Positions 7,451-16,595 of a stretch of 37,875 bases of DNA are shown piece after piece. The notes below the pieces were generated by a model. That model had not been told where the DNA came from, searched no databases, and was given only the letters and a program-made list of their open reading frames with translations. Positions within the stretch are counted from its first letter, which is position 1. Every line of letters starts with the position of its first letter. Made by a program: the position numbers and the translations under genes. The DNA is taken from the NCBI GenBank assembly GCA_937889225.1, contig CALAST010000087.1:1-37875 (forward strand). Reading direction: 5' to 3'. The stretch is from an uncultured Lachnobacterium sp. GTDB lineage: Bacteria > Bacillota > Clostridia > Lachnospirales > Lachnospiraceae.

Positions 7451-9700
7451 CTATTTCTGTTTAATGGTTGTCAAACCTAATGTATGACGATTTGTAACAA
7501 TAATATCCAATACGTCTACCCCATCCCCTTTGCGGTTTGTATCAGCAGCTTCCAAATAAACACCTTTTAATGTGCTTAATCCTAATGTATGACGATTGAT
7601 TCGAATAATATCCAGTACATCTACTGCACCATCACCGTTTGCATCACCATAAATGACAATCTGACGTGTCATTACTAATGTGCCATTGCAATATACCTCC
7701 AGTTTATCGCCTGTAGATATGGTTCCTGTTTTTTCTGCTCCGGAAGAACTGAATATTTTTATTGTACAATTATCCATTTTAAATCCATTTAAAAATGTGG
7801 AAACTTCTGTCTGCGGTGCAATTCCTGTAATCATACTTTCTCCAATCACATAAGTATTGGAAGTCAAGGTCCACTTATTGGAAATCTCCGGCACTTCCGG
7901 TTTTGGTGCTTCTTCTCTTACAACTGTAAGTGTATATGTTTTTGTATCACCGCTTTGCGATTTACATTTTACTTTTATTTCGTTTGTTCCTACTGCCAAT
8001 TTATATGTACCTGTTCCTGATACGGTAGATTTCTCTACAACCGGTGCAGCAGATACTGTAATGGAACTTACAGCATTTTCTACTACAATGGAATATTCCG
8101 TAACATCGCCTTTAAAGGTTGGTGTAAGAGATAATCCTGATACAGAAAGACTCTTTAAATAGTTGTTTCTATTTCCGCTTGCTTGGAATGTGGTTGCTTT
8201 TTTTGGCATATTATTATAAACAGGGATACGGAATACAAATGCTTGATTTTTACTTGTATATCCGGATGCTACTTTTCTTCCCTCAGAATATGAGCCATCT
8301 ACATTTGTCATATACTGATGCCAATATAATCCTCCTTGTGAAATTACATCAAACTTTTGGAAATATAACGTGTCCTGTCCCACACTTATGTAACTTTTTG
8401 CAAGGAATTGTGCACCACCCTTTAAGGCAGCATATCTGCTTGTCCATCCTTGCTGTTTTGCATATGCTAAACCATTTTTATAAATCTGTTCTTTTGTGCT
8501 TCCTGTAGCTTTGATATTAAAATAATTATAAAGCTTCTCATAACCCGAATATGTACCGGAAATCAATGGACTTGTGCCTTTTCCCTGCTCCTGTCTTACT
8601 CTGGAAGCCAAATGATATGGGCTGATATTTGTTTCTGCTGCTACTTTCATAAAAGTATCTGCATAATTAATGGAAGTGCCGTCTGCATGTTTTACCACAC
8701 CATTCGTTCCCTCCATAAATGTATCATTAATAATTGCCTGTACCCCAGCTAAATTATGTGCACTATTATAAGTCAAACTCTCAAACTGAAAAATATCCGT
8801 CTCTGTCAGATAATTTCTCGGGTCCATGCGATATGCCACATAATCCGGATGTGCCGTAACCCAACCTGCACCATCTCGAATGGTCCAAGTATTTGTGCTC
8901 CAATCGTATTCCGTAGAAGCGACTGATTTTTTTGCATCATTTGCAGACTTCTGCACCAAATTTATGCCGGCTTTTGATTCTGCTGCAATCACATCACTCC
9001 ACTCCAATCCTGTCATAACAGGAATAAACACCCATTTTGGATATTTCGCATGCAAAATAGAAAGTTTTTCTATGTAGCTTTCCGGAAATCCTTTTTGACG
9101 TAAATCTTCTTCAAAGTTTGGGTCTGTTTCAATATCATAAGATTGAATCGTAATATAAGTACCATACACCCAACCTACATGCGTAATTCCATCGCTGATG
9201 CAACGAATGCGATACCAAACAGAACCATTTACTGTTTTTTCCTCTATAATTTCTACGCTATGCCCTTTGTATAACGATACCAATTTATAGGTATTATCCG
9301 TCCCTGCATCGTTTCTTACATATACATCATCCGCATTAATTTTCCCTGTTCCATATGTAATAATTTCCTCAATTAATACGTTTTCTGCCGGAACATACGC
9401 TTTTTTTATCGTACTATTTGCTTTTAACACATAGGCTATCTGATACCAAAGTTCCCCATCCGAACCTTTTTTCTCATCCAGCACCGTTATCGGCTTTCCA
9501 TCTTCCAGACCATTTACCTTTTGTGCGGATGGCGATGGCTCGTCCTTTGTCTCTACAATTCCATCCGAAGTAATTGTTCCTGTCTTTTGCGTGGATGCCA
9601 GTACATTCCATTCCGGTATCACACACATACTTGCCAACATAACCATAACCATGATTATGGCAACGATTTGTTTTCCATTTTTTTGTCTAAAAAATTCCAT
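7451..9700 (-). CDS. Secreted SH3/glucosaminidase autolysin with C-terminal dockerin-like module
   Basis: The 749-residue protein is built as: a signal peptide (about 1-35); two bacterial SH3-like wall-binding domains (about 40-105 and 115-190); a glucosaminidase-type peptidoglycan hydrolase domain (about 205-490, with the candidate catalytic glutamate in VRQEQGKG and the segment YNYFNIKATG); a cadherin-like sandwich (about 505-600) like that in the neighbouring gene; a short beta domain; and a dockerin-like module (685-749). The last has two calcium-loop repeats, GDANGDGAVDVLD and ADTNRKGDGVDVLD, each followed by NRHTLGL. The dockerin suggests docking onto a cohesin, and the next gene encodes a cohesin-like ectodomain. 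The start is supported by GAGGATGGA before ATG 9700, and a consensus promoter lies upstream. It probably cleaves glycan strands during growth or separation. Confidence 0.9.
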   Translation of the reverse strand: MEFFRQKNGKQIVAIIMVMVMLASMCVIPEWNVLASTQKTGTITSDGIVETKDEPSPSAQKVNGLEDGKPITVLDEKKGSDGELWYQIAYVLKANSTIKKAYVPAENVLIEEIITYGTGKINADDVYVRNDAGTDNTYKLVSLYKGHSVEIIEEKTVNGSVWYRIRCISDGITHVGWVYGTYITIQSYDIETDPNFEEDLRQKGFPESYIEKLSILHAKYPKWVFIPVMTGLEWSDVIAAESKAGINLVQKSANDAKKSVASTEYDWSTNTWTIRDGAGWVTAHPDYVAYRMDPRNYLTETDIFQFESLTYNSAHNLAGVQAIINDTFMEGTNGVVKHADGTSINYADTFMKVAAETNISPYHLASRVRQEQGKGTSPLISGTYSGYEKLYNYFNIKATGSTKEQIYKNGLAYAKQQGWTSRYAALKGGAQFLAKSYISVGQDTLYFQKFDVISQGGLYWHQYMTNVDGSYSEGRKVASGYTSKNQAFVFRIPVYNNMPKKATTFQASGNRNNYLKSLSVSGLSLTPTFKGDVTEYSIVVENAVSSITVSAAPVVEKSTVSGTGTYKLAVGTNEIKVKCKSQSGDTKTYTLTVVREEAPKPEVPEISNKWTLTSNTYVIGESMITGIAPQTEVSTFLNGFKMDNCTIKIFSSSGAEKTGTISTGDKLEVYCNGTLVMTRQIVIYGDANGDGAVDVLDIIRINRHTLGLSTLKGVYLEAADTNRKGDGVDVLDIIVTNRHTLGLTTIKQK

Positions 9701-9766
9701 TCCATCCTCTTTCTACTATTACAAGTTTCTACAAAAAGGTTTCCTAAAAGAAAAATATCCAACGTA

Positions 9767-9795
9767 ATTATATATAACATGTCTTTTTGCGTCAA
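9767..9795 (-). promoter_or_regulatory. Promoter of the dockerin/cohesin operon
   Basis: TTGACG (9790-9795) is separated by 17 bp from a perfect TATAAT (9767-9772) on the minus strand, about 66 bp before the autolysin start codon. This is one of the closest matches to the sigma-A consensus in the window and implies strong basal expression of the surface operon. Confidence 0.75.
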
Positions 9796-9856
9796 CGAAA
9801 ATCTGGTTTTTCTACTGATTGACGACCATATTATGCAAAAAAAGACAAGAATTTGC

Positions 9857-10879
9857 TTATTTAAACGTATATAGAATATCTATCTGATTTCCCATCACCT
9901 TAATTTTAGCAGTACCACCACTAATAAGAGGCATTTTTGGCGATAAATGTCCAAAATCCAAATCCATAATGATTGGCACATCAAATTCCTTTAATAAGTC
10001 TGTTACAGCATCATACTGATTGCATCCAAATAATTCTGTTCCAAAGCAAAGTGGACGACCAATTAAAAATCCCTTTACATGAGAAAACCATCCGGATTCT
10101 TTTAATCTCCACAATGCACGACGGATTCCCATAATGTTCAAATCACAGGATTCCAAAAACCAAATAATACCGTCTTCTTTGTACTTTTCACTAAATTCCT
10201 TTACTTTATCATAGCGTGTTCCCGGATATAATTCCAAAATATCCAAGCAACCACCAAGCAAACGTCCCTCTAATTCCACATCTTTATCCGGATATTTTTT
10301 AAGGACTACCGGTTCTGTCAGATTGTAAGGCAACAGAGGATGTTCTTCGTCTTTTAGACCTTCTAATTCCCACATATCGTAACCATGTGCCTGTTTTGTT
10401 TTGCCACAGAGCAAATCAAATGCATCTGTTATTGATTCATGCCATGGTTCCATGCCAAATGCCGGAGCATTCGGTCCGTATATGGCAGCAGTATCCATAA
10501 GAATATTCGATAAAAATGTGAAGTTTGTGTTATCTGATAATCCCATATACCATTTTGGCTTTACGTGCTTCATTCGTTCAAAATCCAAAAATGGAACAAT
10601 TTCGCACATAAGCTCTCCACCACCACATGCAATCAAGACATCATTTTTATCCGAACAATACCATTCATTTAATTCTTCCGCACAAAGTTTTGGGGTATTG
10701 CTGATACCGATTCCTTTTGATTCATAGCAATTCGGTCCTAAATCTGTTTTGTACCCCATTTTCTTCCACTTTTTCAATGCATTTTCAAAGGCACTTTTGT
10801 AAGGTTCAATCGTGCATCCAAAGGATGGTGCTACAAGTCCTATTGTGCCATTTTTCTCTAAAAATTTTGGATATCGCAT
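9857..10879 (-). CDS. S66 family peptidase (LD-carboxypeptidase / MccF-like)
   Basis: S66 serine peptidases trim the terminal D-alanine from muropeptide tetrapeptides (LdcA) or inactivate microcin C-like compounds (MccF). The 340-residue protein has the N-terminal strand IGLVAPS, the segment LIACGGGE, the nucleophile-elbow equivalent MGLSDNT with Ser115, a central WFLESCDLN carrying the probable catalytic glutamate, and FGHLSPK near the end with the probable histidine. There is no signal peptide, so it acts in the cytoplasm. Length and motifs look closer to the MccF branch than to LdcA, but I cannot separate recycling from immunity by eye. The start has a good GAGGAG. Confidence 0.85.
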   Translation of the reverse strand: MRYPKFLEKNGTIGLVAPSFGCTIEPYKSAFENALKKWKKMGYKTDLGPNCYESKGIGISNTPKLCAEELNEWYCSDKNDVLIACGGGELMCEIVPFLDFERMKHVKPKWYMGLSDNTNFTFLSNILMDTAAIYGPNAPAFGMEPWHESITDAFDLLCGKTKQAHGYDMWELEGLKDEEHPLLPYNLTEPVVLKKYPDKDVELEGRLLGGCLDILELYPGTRYDKVKEFSEKYKEDGIIWFLESCDLNIMGIRRALWRLKESGWFSHVKGFLIGRPLCFGTELFGCNQYDAVTDLLKEFDVPIIMDLDFGHLSPKMPLISGGTAKIKVMGNQIDILYTFK

Positions 10880-10929
10880 ATTCTTCTCCTCAATTTTGTT
10901 ATTTTCTTAATTATTTTTTTGACAGTTGT

Positions 10930-10954
10930 AAAGCGGACACTCGAAGTCCACTTT
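10930..10954. terminator. Hairpin between the 96-aa ORF and the S66 gene
   Basis: A 9-bp stem (AAAGCGGAC with GTCCACTTT, one G-T pair) closes on a 7-base loop. On the plus strand a run of seven T follows nine bases later; on the minus strand no T-run follows. As no plus-strand gene ends here, its role is unclear: it may be a weak bidirectional terminator or an mRNA stabiliser. Confidence 0.4.
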
Positions 10955-10965
10955 CGCTACTTTTT

Positions 10966-11256
10966 TTATGCGAACTGAATCCCAAACTGGTATTTCAATT
11001 TTTGTGCTGTATAGTGTATATACGAACGAATTGTGTTCACAAGTCCCATATTTCTATGAAAGTTAAAATTTGTATTATATGAAATTTTATGACGATTGCA
11101 CCATTGGTAAACATCAATAATGGATACTTGATTTGCCGAACGTAAATTTCGTGTAAAAATCTCTAATTTTGTCAACTCTTCTTCTGTTCGAATATACAAA
11201 TGAAAAATTGTATTGGAACATTCAATCATAACTCTCCCTGTTTTTAATCCTTCCAT
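10966..11256 (-). CDS. Small hypothetical protein, 96 aa
   Basis: I do not recognise this protein. It is 96 residues, basic towards the C-terminus, with no signal peptide or transmembrane helix. Segments such as VMIECSNTIFHLYIRTEEELTK suggest a small alpha/beta fold, followed by a positively charged helical half containing FHRNMGLVNTIRSYIHY. An AAGGGCGG precedes the start; ATG 11256 at 8 bases is preferred over GTG 11259. It stands alone between the radical SAM gene and the S66 gene. The ribosome binding site and lack of an overlapping competitor make it likely to be real, but the coding evidence is modest. Confidence 0.5.
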   Translation of the reverse strand: MEGLKTGRVMIECSNTIFHLYIRTEEELTKLEIFTRNLRSANQVSIIDVYQWCNRHKISYNTNFNFHRNMGLVNTIRSYIHYTAQKLKYQFGIQFA

Positions 11257-11348
11257 CACATTTACCGCCCTTCACTTTTGTGTAATCTCATATTTACAAC
11301 ATATTTATCTATCATGTTACTATACTTAATCAAAAAAACCAAGTGTTT

Positions 11349-12299
11349 TTATACACCAAACCCATCAAAATTCGGTATAAAACTCTCTTGTGCTACATCT
11401 TCTCCTTGAATAAAACCATTTTCCACACCCAATTCAATCGCATAATCTACATATGCATCATATTCTTTCCTTGTTACTTTACGATTTAATTCCGGATATT
11501 TTTTCACATGGGAAAGCGGTGTAAACTGGCTCATAAGGCTTATATAAATTTGATTGCCATATGTTTCATATAAATATTTCACAATCTGTTTTGCATCTTC
11601 CAAGATTCCCGGTAGTAAAAGTTGTCGAACGATAACACCTTTTCGCATAATATTATATTCTTCTGTCATTTCTTCTTTATATATTGCAGCAGACACTTCA
11701 TATTTGTTTTCTTTTGAAAAAAGTACTTTCGGCTGCTGACGAACCATTTCAGAAATTACTGCTTTTGCTGTATCAGGATAATCGGGTGCATGAGAATATT
11801 TTGCAGCAAGTTCTGATGAAAAATACTTAAAATCGGGTAGATAGATATCCACAATGCCTTCTAATGCTTTGATAGTATCTACCGTTTCGTAGCTGCTTGT
11901 ATTATAAACAATCGGAATACAAAGTCCCTGTCTTCTTGCTTCTTCTACCGCCCATATAATATGCGGCACAAAATGCCCGGGGGTTACAAGATTAATATTA
12001 TTGGCATTTTTTTCTTGTAATTCCAAGAAAATTTCTGCCAGACGTTCTTTAGAAATGATTTTTCCGGACAATCCCTGTGCAATTTTTTCATTTTGACAAA
12101 ATACACAATGCAGACTGCATCCGGAAAAAAAGACCGTTCCTGAACCATTTTTTCCACTAATACAAGGTTCTTCCCAAAAATGCAGAGCTGCCCTTGCGAC
12201 TTTTAAATCGGAGGTCACTTTGCAAATGCCTGTTTTTTGTAAGTTTCTATTTACGCTGCATCCTCTTGGGCACAGCATACATTTTTCATATTGTTTCAT
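11349..12299 (-). CDS. Radical SAM protein of the PflX / PFL-activase-like type
   Basis: The 316-residue protein carries a radical SAM motif CSLHCVFCQN (CxxxCxxC) after the strand GTVFFSG, and an N-terminal cysteine cluster CMLCPRGC typical of the PflX subgroup. It binds a [4Fe-4S] cluster and S-adenosylmethionine. The subgroup resembles pyruvate formate-lyase activases, but no glycyl-radical enzyme gene is nearby and the natural substrate is not established. The start at 12299 has AAGGAAAA upstream. A strong terminator separates it from yajC, so it is probably transcribed alone. Confidence 0.85.
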   Translation of the reverse strand: MKQYEKCMLCPRGCSVNRNLQKTGICKVTSDLKVARAALHFWEEPCISGKNGSGTVFFSGCSLHCVFCQNEKIAQGLSGKIISKERLAEIFLELQEKNANNINLVTPGHFVPHIIWAVEEARRQGLCIPIVYNTSSYETVDTIKALEGIVDIYLPDFKYFSSELAAKYSHAPDYPDTAKAVISEMVRQQPKVLFSKENKYEVSAAIYKEEMTEEYNIMRKGVIVRQLLLPGILEDAKQIVKYLYETYGNQIYISLMSQFTPLSHVKKYPELNRKVTRKEYDAYVDYAIELGVENGFIQGEDVAQESFIPNFDGFGV

Positions 12300-12340
12300 T
12301 TCTTCTTTTTTCCTTGCTAAAAATTATGTCATGCGTAATA

Positions 12341-12387
12341 AAAGACTGTCAAAAATGTAAAAAAACACATCTTTGACAGTCTTTTTT
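12341..12387. terminator. Bidirectional terminator between yajC and the radical SAM gene
   Basis: The arms AAAGACTGTCAAA and TTTGACAGTC flank a loop of about 20 bases, with a T-run at both ends (CTTTTTT on plus, CTTTTATT on minus). It ends yajC transcription on the minus strand. Confidence 0.8.
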
Positions 12388-12402
12388 CTTTATCTGTTAT
12401 TT

Positions 12403-12717
12403 TTATTGTGCTGCTTCCGGTTTTTCTACCATTGCTACGGCTGCTTTCTGCATTGGAATACGACAGTTTCTGTTATTACCAAATTCAACAATAACGGTAT
12501 CATCTGTGATATCAATAATTGTTCCATAAAAACCACTTGTTGTAAGAACAGTATCACCTACTGCTAATTCGCTTAACATAATGTCTTTTTTCTTCTGTTC
12601 TTTCTGCTGTGGACGAATCATCATAAAATACATAATTGCAAATAAAGCGACCATCCAAATAATCATTCCTGCCATGCCACCAGCTGCTGCACCATCTGTT
12701 GCTAAAATTGAATACAT
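12403..12717 (-). CDS. yajC: Preprotein translocase accessory protein YajC
   Basis: YajC is a small single-span membrane protein associated with the Sec translocon and SecDF. The 104 residues show one N-terminal transmembrane helix (GGMAGMIIWMVALFAIMYFM), then the family signature MIRPQQKEQKK and a cytoplasmic beta-rich domain (GDTVLTTSGFYGTI). ATG 12717 is preferred over the preceding TTG, with AGGAGG nine bases upstream. In many bacteria the order is tgt-yajC-secDF. Here tgt is still just upstream, but yajC has its own promoter and is followed by a terminator and a radical SAM gene rather than secDF. Confidence 0.93.
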   Translation of the reverse strand: MYSILATDGAAAGGMAGMIIWMVALFAIMYFMMIRPQQKEQKKKDIMLSELAVGDTVLTTSGFYGTIIDITDDTVIVEFGNNRNCRIPMQKAAVAMVEKPEAAQ

Positions 12718-12756
12718 CAACGATTTCCTCCTAATTTAAATAAAACTATCTTTATT

Positions 12757-12785
12757 AGTATACTAAAAAATTCCAAGCAGGGCAA
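12757..12785 (-). promoter_or_regulatory. yajC promoter embedded in the tgt terminator
   Basis: TTGCCC (12780-12785), a 17-bp spacer and TATACT (12757-12762) on the minus strand lie about 40 bp before the yajC start. The element overlaps the downstream arm of the long hairpin that follows tgt, so termination and re-initiation share sequence. Confidence 0.5.
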
Positions 12786-12839
12786 CCCTTTTTCTATCTT
12801 AATTTCACCTTATTTTAAGCCAAACAGATACTTGGAATC
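12765..12839 (-). terminator. Terminator of tgt with a long-range stem
   Basis: On the minus strand the arms ATTCCAAG (12831-12838) and CTTGGAAT (12770-12777) pair perfectly and are followed by five or more T. The roughly 50-base interior contains a smaller GGGTTGCCC hairpin. It follows the tgt stop directly. Confidence 0.45.
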
Positions 12840-12871
12840 GCATTTTACGCTTTCTTTTATTCTGCATTCAG

Positions 12872-14020
12872 CTATTTTCCCTTAGAAGCTCCTTGTGACA
12901 TGCCATATATTTTTTCTTCTTTATAGGAATGGAATCTGCCTGCATCTAAGGCATCTCTGATTTCTTCCATCATTGTGTTATAGAAATACAAGTTGTGAAG
13001 TACGCAAAGACGCATACCTAACATTTCCTTTGCTTTTAATAAATGGCGGATATACGCTCTGCTATAATGCTTACAAGCCGGACATTGGCATCCTTCTTCA
13101 ATTGGACGCATATCTTTTTCAAATTTTTGATTAAATAAATTAATTTTGCCTTGGTTGGTATATAAATGTCCATGACGACCATTTCTGGTTGGATATACAC
13201 AATCAAAGAAATCAATACCTCGTTCTACGCCTTCTAAAATATTTGCCGGTGTTCCAACGCCCATAAGGTAAGTTGGTTTATTTTTTGGCAAATGCGGAAC
13301 AGTTACATCTAATATATGATACATTTCTTCATGGGATTCGCCTACTGCAAGACCACCTACTGCATAACCATCCAACTCCATTTCTGAAATGCGTTTTGCA
13401 TGGTCAATGCGGATATCATCAAAAATTGCACCTTGGTTAATGCCAAACAGAAGTTGCTCTTTGTTTACAGTATCTTCTAAACTGTTTAAGCGTGCCATTT
13501 CTGTTTTGCAGCGTTCCAACCAACGAGTTGTTCTGTTTACGGAATTTTCCACATATTTACGTTCTGCCACGCTTGACGGACATTCATCGAATGCCATCGC
13601 AATCGTAGAACCAAGGTTGGATTGAATCTGCATGCTTTCTTCCGGTCCCATGAAGATTTTTCTTCCATCGATATGAGAATTAAAATATACGCCTTCTTCT
13701 TTTATTTTTCGAAGTCCCGCCAGAGAAAACACCTGAAAACCACCGGAGTCAGTCAGAATCGGTCTGTCCCATACCATAAATTTATGAAGACCGCCTACTT
13801 CTTTTATGAGCTTGTCCCCTGTTCTTACATGAAGGTGATACGTATTAGATAATTCCACCTGACATTTTACCTCTTTCAAATCTTGTGTGGATACAGCACC
13901 CTTAATTGCTGCAACTGTTCCCACATTCATAAATACAGGAGTTTGTATATCCCCGTGTACGGTATGGTAAACACCACGTTTTGCACGACCTTCTTCTTTT
14001 AATAATTCATATTTTGCCAT
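12872..14020 (-). CDS. tgt: tRNA-guanine transglycosylase
   Basis: Tgt swaps guanine 34 of tRNAs with GUN anticodons for the queuosine precursor preQ1. The 382-residue protein matches the family length. It shows the strand ending LTDSGGFQVFSL (first catalytic region), GGLAVGE, the nucleophile region FDCVYPTRNGRHG and the zinc site CQCPACKHYSRAYIRHL. The start has AGAGG eight to nine bases upstream. No queuosine biosynthesis or preQ1 transport gene is in the window. Confidence 0.97.
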   Translation of the reverse strand: MAKYELLKEEGRAKRGVYHTVHGDIQTPVFMNVGTVAAIKGAVSTQDLKEVKCQVELSNTYHLHVRTGDKLIKEVGGLHKFMVWDRPILTDSGGFQVFSLAGLRKIKEEGVYFNSHIDGRKIFMGPEESMQIQSNLGSTIAMAFDECPSSVAERKYVENSVNRTTRWLERCKTEMARLNSLEDTVNKEQLLFGINQGAIFDDIRIDHAKRISEMELDGYAVGGLAVGESHEEMYHILDVTVPHLPKNKPTYLMGVGTPANILEGVERGIDFFDCVYPTRNGRHGHLYTNQGKINLFNQKFEKDMRPIEEGCQCPACKHYSRAYIRHLLKAKEMLGMRLCVLHNLYFYNTMMEEIRDALDAGRFHSYKEEKIYGMSQGASKGK

Positions 14021-14177
14021 AATTGCCTCTTTCTTTTTAAAATATTCGATATGTATTATAGCATTTCATTATTAATAATTCTACTGAATTATATTAGAAT
14101 TTCGAAATTATTTAACCAAATATGGAGTGTCGATTATAGACAAGTAGTAATAAAGTTATGACACTTCCAAGTTTTTC

Positions 14178-14207
14178 TTGACGAATAATATCCCCCTTTT
14201 TTATAAT
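14178..14207 (+). promoter_or_regulatory. Promoter of aroC
   Basis: TTGACG (14178-14183), an 18-bp spacer and a perfect TATAAT (14202-14207) lie on the plus strand 88 bp before the aroC start. The rest of the 14021-14294 gap is AT-rich divergent intergenic DNA with no other feature I can support; the tgt promoter must lie here too. Confidence 0.65.
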
Positions 14208-14294
14208 GAAAAGAACATAGTTCGAAAATACATTTCATTTTCGTCCACAATTCCAAGTATTTAAATACAATAAAAAATAAGTGAGGATACAATT

Positions 14295-15410
14295 ATGGCA
14301 GGTTCCAGTTTTGGAAATATATTTAAAATAACCACATGGGGAGAATCTCATGGAAAGGGCATCGGTGTTGTTGTAGACGGATGTCCTGCCGGTCTTATGC
14401 TTTCTGAAGATGATATTCAAATCTTTTTAAACAGAAGAAAACCGGGACAATCAAAATTTACTACACCGCGTAAAGAAAGTGACAAAGTAGAAATTCTTTC
14501 CGGTATTTTCGAAGGGAAAACAACCGGCACACCCATTTCTATGATAGTTTGGAATGAAAATCAAAAGTCAAGGGATTATAGCGAAATTGCTTCCTACTAT
14601 CGTCCGGGTCATGCTGATTATCCATTTGATGCAAAATATGGTTTTCGTGACTATCGGGGAGGGGGACGTTCTTCTGGAAGAGAAACCATTGGCCGCGTGG
14701 CAGCAGGTGCCATCGCTTCCAAACTTTTAAAAGAAATGGGTATTGAAGTTTTTGCTTACTCTGAATCTATTGGTCCGATTTCAATTGATAAGACCCGATT
14801 TGATAAATCTGAAATAGAGCAAAACAAACTCTATATGCCGGATGCTGTCGCTGCTTTGGAAGCAGAAAAATATCTGGAAACATGCATGGAAGAAAAAAAT
14901 TCTTCCGGTGGTGTTATTTATTGTGAAGTAACCGGTCTTCCAGTAGGACTTGGAGAACCTGTCTTTGAAAAAATTGATGCAAATTTGGCAAAAGCCATGT
15001 TTTCGATTGGTGCAGTAAAAGGATTTGAAATTGGAGATGGTTTTGGTGTTGCAACAGCTACAGGACTTACGAATAACGATGCATTCCATTTAAATCATGA
15101 AACCGGAATCATCCAAAAAGCAACCAATCATTCCGGTGGAACTTTGGGCGGTATGACAGATGGTGCACCGCTTACTATGCGTGTTGCGATTAAGCCAACT
15201 CCTTCTATTGCAGCGACACAAAAAACAGTAAATAAATCTGGTGAGGAAATCGATATTGAAATCAAAGGTCGACATGACCCAATTATTGTGCCAAGAGCCG
15301 TTGTAGTTGTAGAATCTATGGCAGCACTCACGATATTAGATGCATTGCTTTTAAATATGAGCAGTCGTTTGGATAAAATTACAGAATTTTATTCAGATAT
15401 CAGCAAGTAG
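14295..15410 (+). CDS. aroC: Chorismate synthase
   Basis: AroC converts 5-enolpyruvylshikimate 3-phosphate to chorismate using reduced flavin, the last step of the common aromatic pathway. The 371-residue length is right. The start MAGSSFGNIFKITTWGESHG is the classic family opening; further on come RPGHADYPFDAKYG, the RGGGRSSGRET phosphate/FMN region and a conserved THSGG-like NHSGGTLGG. The start has GAGGAT eight bases upstream. No other aro gene is adjacent; it is a single-gene unit between a strong promoter and a bidirectional terminator, on the opposite strand to its neighbours. Confidence 0.97.
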   Translation: MAGSSFGNIFKITTWGESHGKGIGVVVDGCPAGLMLSEDDIQIFLNRRKPGQSKFTTPRKESDKVEILSGIFEGKTTGTPISMIVWNENQKSRDYSEIASYYRPGHADYPFDAKYGFRDYRGGGRSSGRETIGRVAAGAIASKLLKEMGIEVFAYSESIGPISIDKTRFDKSEIEQNKLYMPDAVAALEAEKYLETCMEEKNSSGGVIYCEVTGLPVGLGEPVFEKIDANLAKAMFSIGAVKGFEIGDGFGVATATGLTNNDAFHLNHETGIIQKATNHSGGTLGGMTDGAPLTMRVAIKPTPSIAATQKTVNKSGEEIDIEIKGRHDPIIVPRAVVVVESMAALTILDALLLNMSSRLDKITEFYSDISK

Positions 15411-15412
15411 TA

Positions 15413-15469
15413 AAAAAATGAGACTGTATAAAGATGATACACTTATCTTTTATAACAGTCTCATTTTTT
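15413..15469. terminator. Bidirectional terminator between aroC and the DUF2225 gene
   Basis: AATGAGACTGT and ACAGTCTCATT pair across a loop of about 30 bases, flanked by an A-run on one side and a T-run on the other. It serves the two convergent genes. Confidence 0.85.
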
Positions 15470-15473
15470 CATC

Positions 15474-16391
15474 TTATTGTTTATTTTTTTGTTTTTTCAT
15501 TTCTTCCATAATCTTTTCTTTTAAATCATAGGCACGATTTTTAATATTTGCAGATGCTGTACGTGACACAATAAGCCCTGATACTAATCGGGCTGCATCT
15601 TCATAATGTTCCAAGGAAAATCCTATTACAGCTAAAAGAAGCTCATATGTGTTCTGTTCCATTCCACATATTGGATAACTTTCCTGAGACATCGCAGCTA
15701 CAAGCCCATCATATGCATTCTGATAAAATCGCTTTTCTTCTTTTTTACATTTTAAAATCTCGTTGATAATAGCTTTCTTTTTTGCAACATCGTTGGAATT
15801 AAATTCAACTTCCAGTAATTCCTCTATTTTACTTCGATACAGCCATGAAATTTTCAGACACTCATAAGAACGCTCACTTATTCTGGCTCTCTTTACAATG
15901 GAATTATATAATGCCAGTTTATAACGTTCAATTGCAGTATTATAGTCCATTGCAGAATCCATAATTTTTTCTTCTAAAACTTTATAATTTTTCTGCACAT
16001 TTTCACGAATCAATTTTAACTGTCCCGGTGACAAATGTGGAAAGTCCTTATTCAATGCAGTATATCCGCATTTATTGCAAGATGTAATATCATACTTAAG
16101 CGTGTCAATAAACTTAAATCTTGGTCTTAAATCAAAATCCGGCTCCAAACGTCTGGCTCTGCCGCTTTTTACCATAAGAGTACTAAAAACATTATCACAA
16201 ACAGGACAAGTTACTGATTTTAAAAATAAAAAATCTTCTTCTACCGGGTCCGGTACATTTTTCTTCTCAACTTCTTCTTTCTTTTCTTTTTTTCTTACTG
16301 CCTGCTCTAAAACTTTTTCAATTGTTTTCTCATCTAGTCCGAACTTTCCCAGACCGGTTAACAGCTCTTTTTCTGATTTGATTTTATCCAT
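15474..16391 (-). CDS. DUF2225 family protein
   Basis: A 305-residue cytoplasmic protein of unknown function. Its first third is charged and helical. It is followed by a zinc-ribbon-like pair, CPVCDNVF (about 61-68) and CNKCGYTA (about 101-108), separated by RARRLEPDFDLRPRF, the arrangement I associate with DUF2225. The rest is helical and TPR-like, with LALYNSIVKRARI and a late segment on sample or stress-like repeats I cannot assign. A GGGG is six bases before the start. It is alone between two terminators. Confidence 0.8.
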   Translation of the reverse strand: MDKIKSEKELLTGLGKFGLDEKTIEKVLEQAVRKKEKKEEVEKKNVPDPVEEDFLFLKSVTCPVCDNVFSTLMVKSGRARRLEPDFDLRPRFKFIDTLKYDITSCNKCGYTALNKDFPHLSPGQLKLIRENVQKNYKVLEEKIMDSAMDYNTAIERYKLALYNSIVKRARISERSYECLKISWLYRSKIEELLEVEFNSNDVAKKKAIINEILKCKKEEKRFYQNAYDGLVAAMSQESYPICGMEQNTYELLLAVIGFSLEHYEDAARLVSGLIVSRTASANIKNRAYDLKEKIMEEMKKQKNKQ

Positions 16392-16595
16392 TTTAACCCC
16401 ATTAAAATAATGTATCTCTTTCCCTTTTTAAAAGCTATAAAGCATCTACTTTATGATTAAGCAAATTTTTACATGTAAAATTATACCTTAATTTATATAT
16501 ATCATCAAGTTCTAAAATTGTTTTTCACATTATGTTATAAATTCATCAAAAATTTTCCATTGATTTTGTATATTTTATGCAAATATTGCAAAAAG

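Noticed and set aside
14235..14420. A 61-codon minus-strand ORF over the aroC start
   Set aside because: Overlaps the conserved aroC N-terminus and promoter region; no ribosome binding site.
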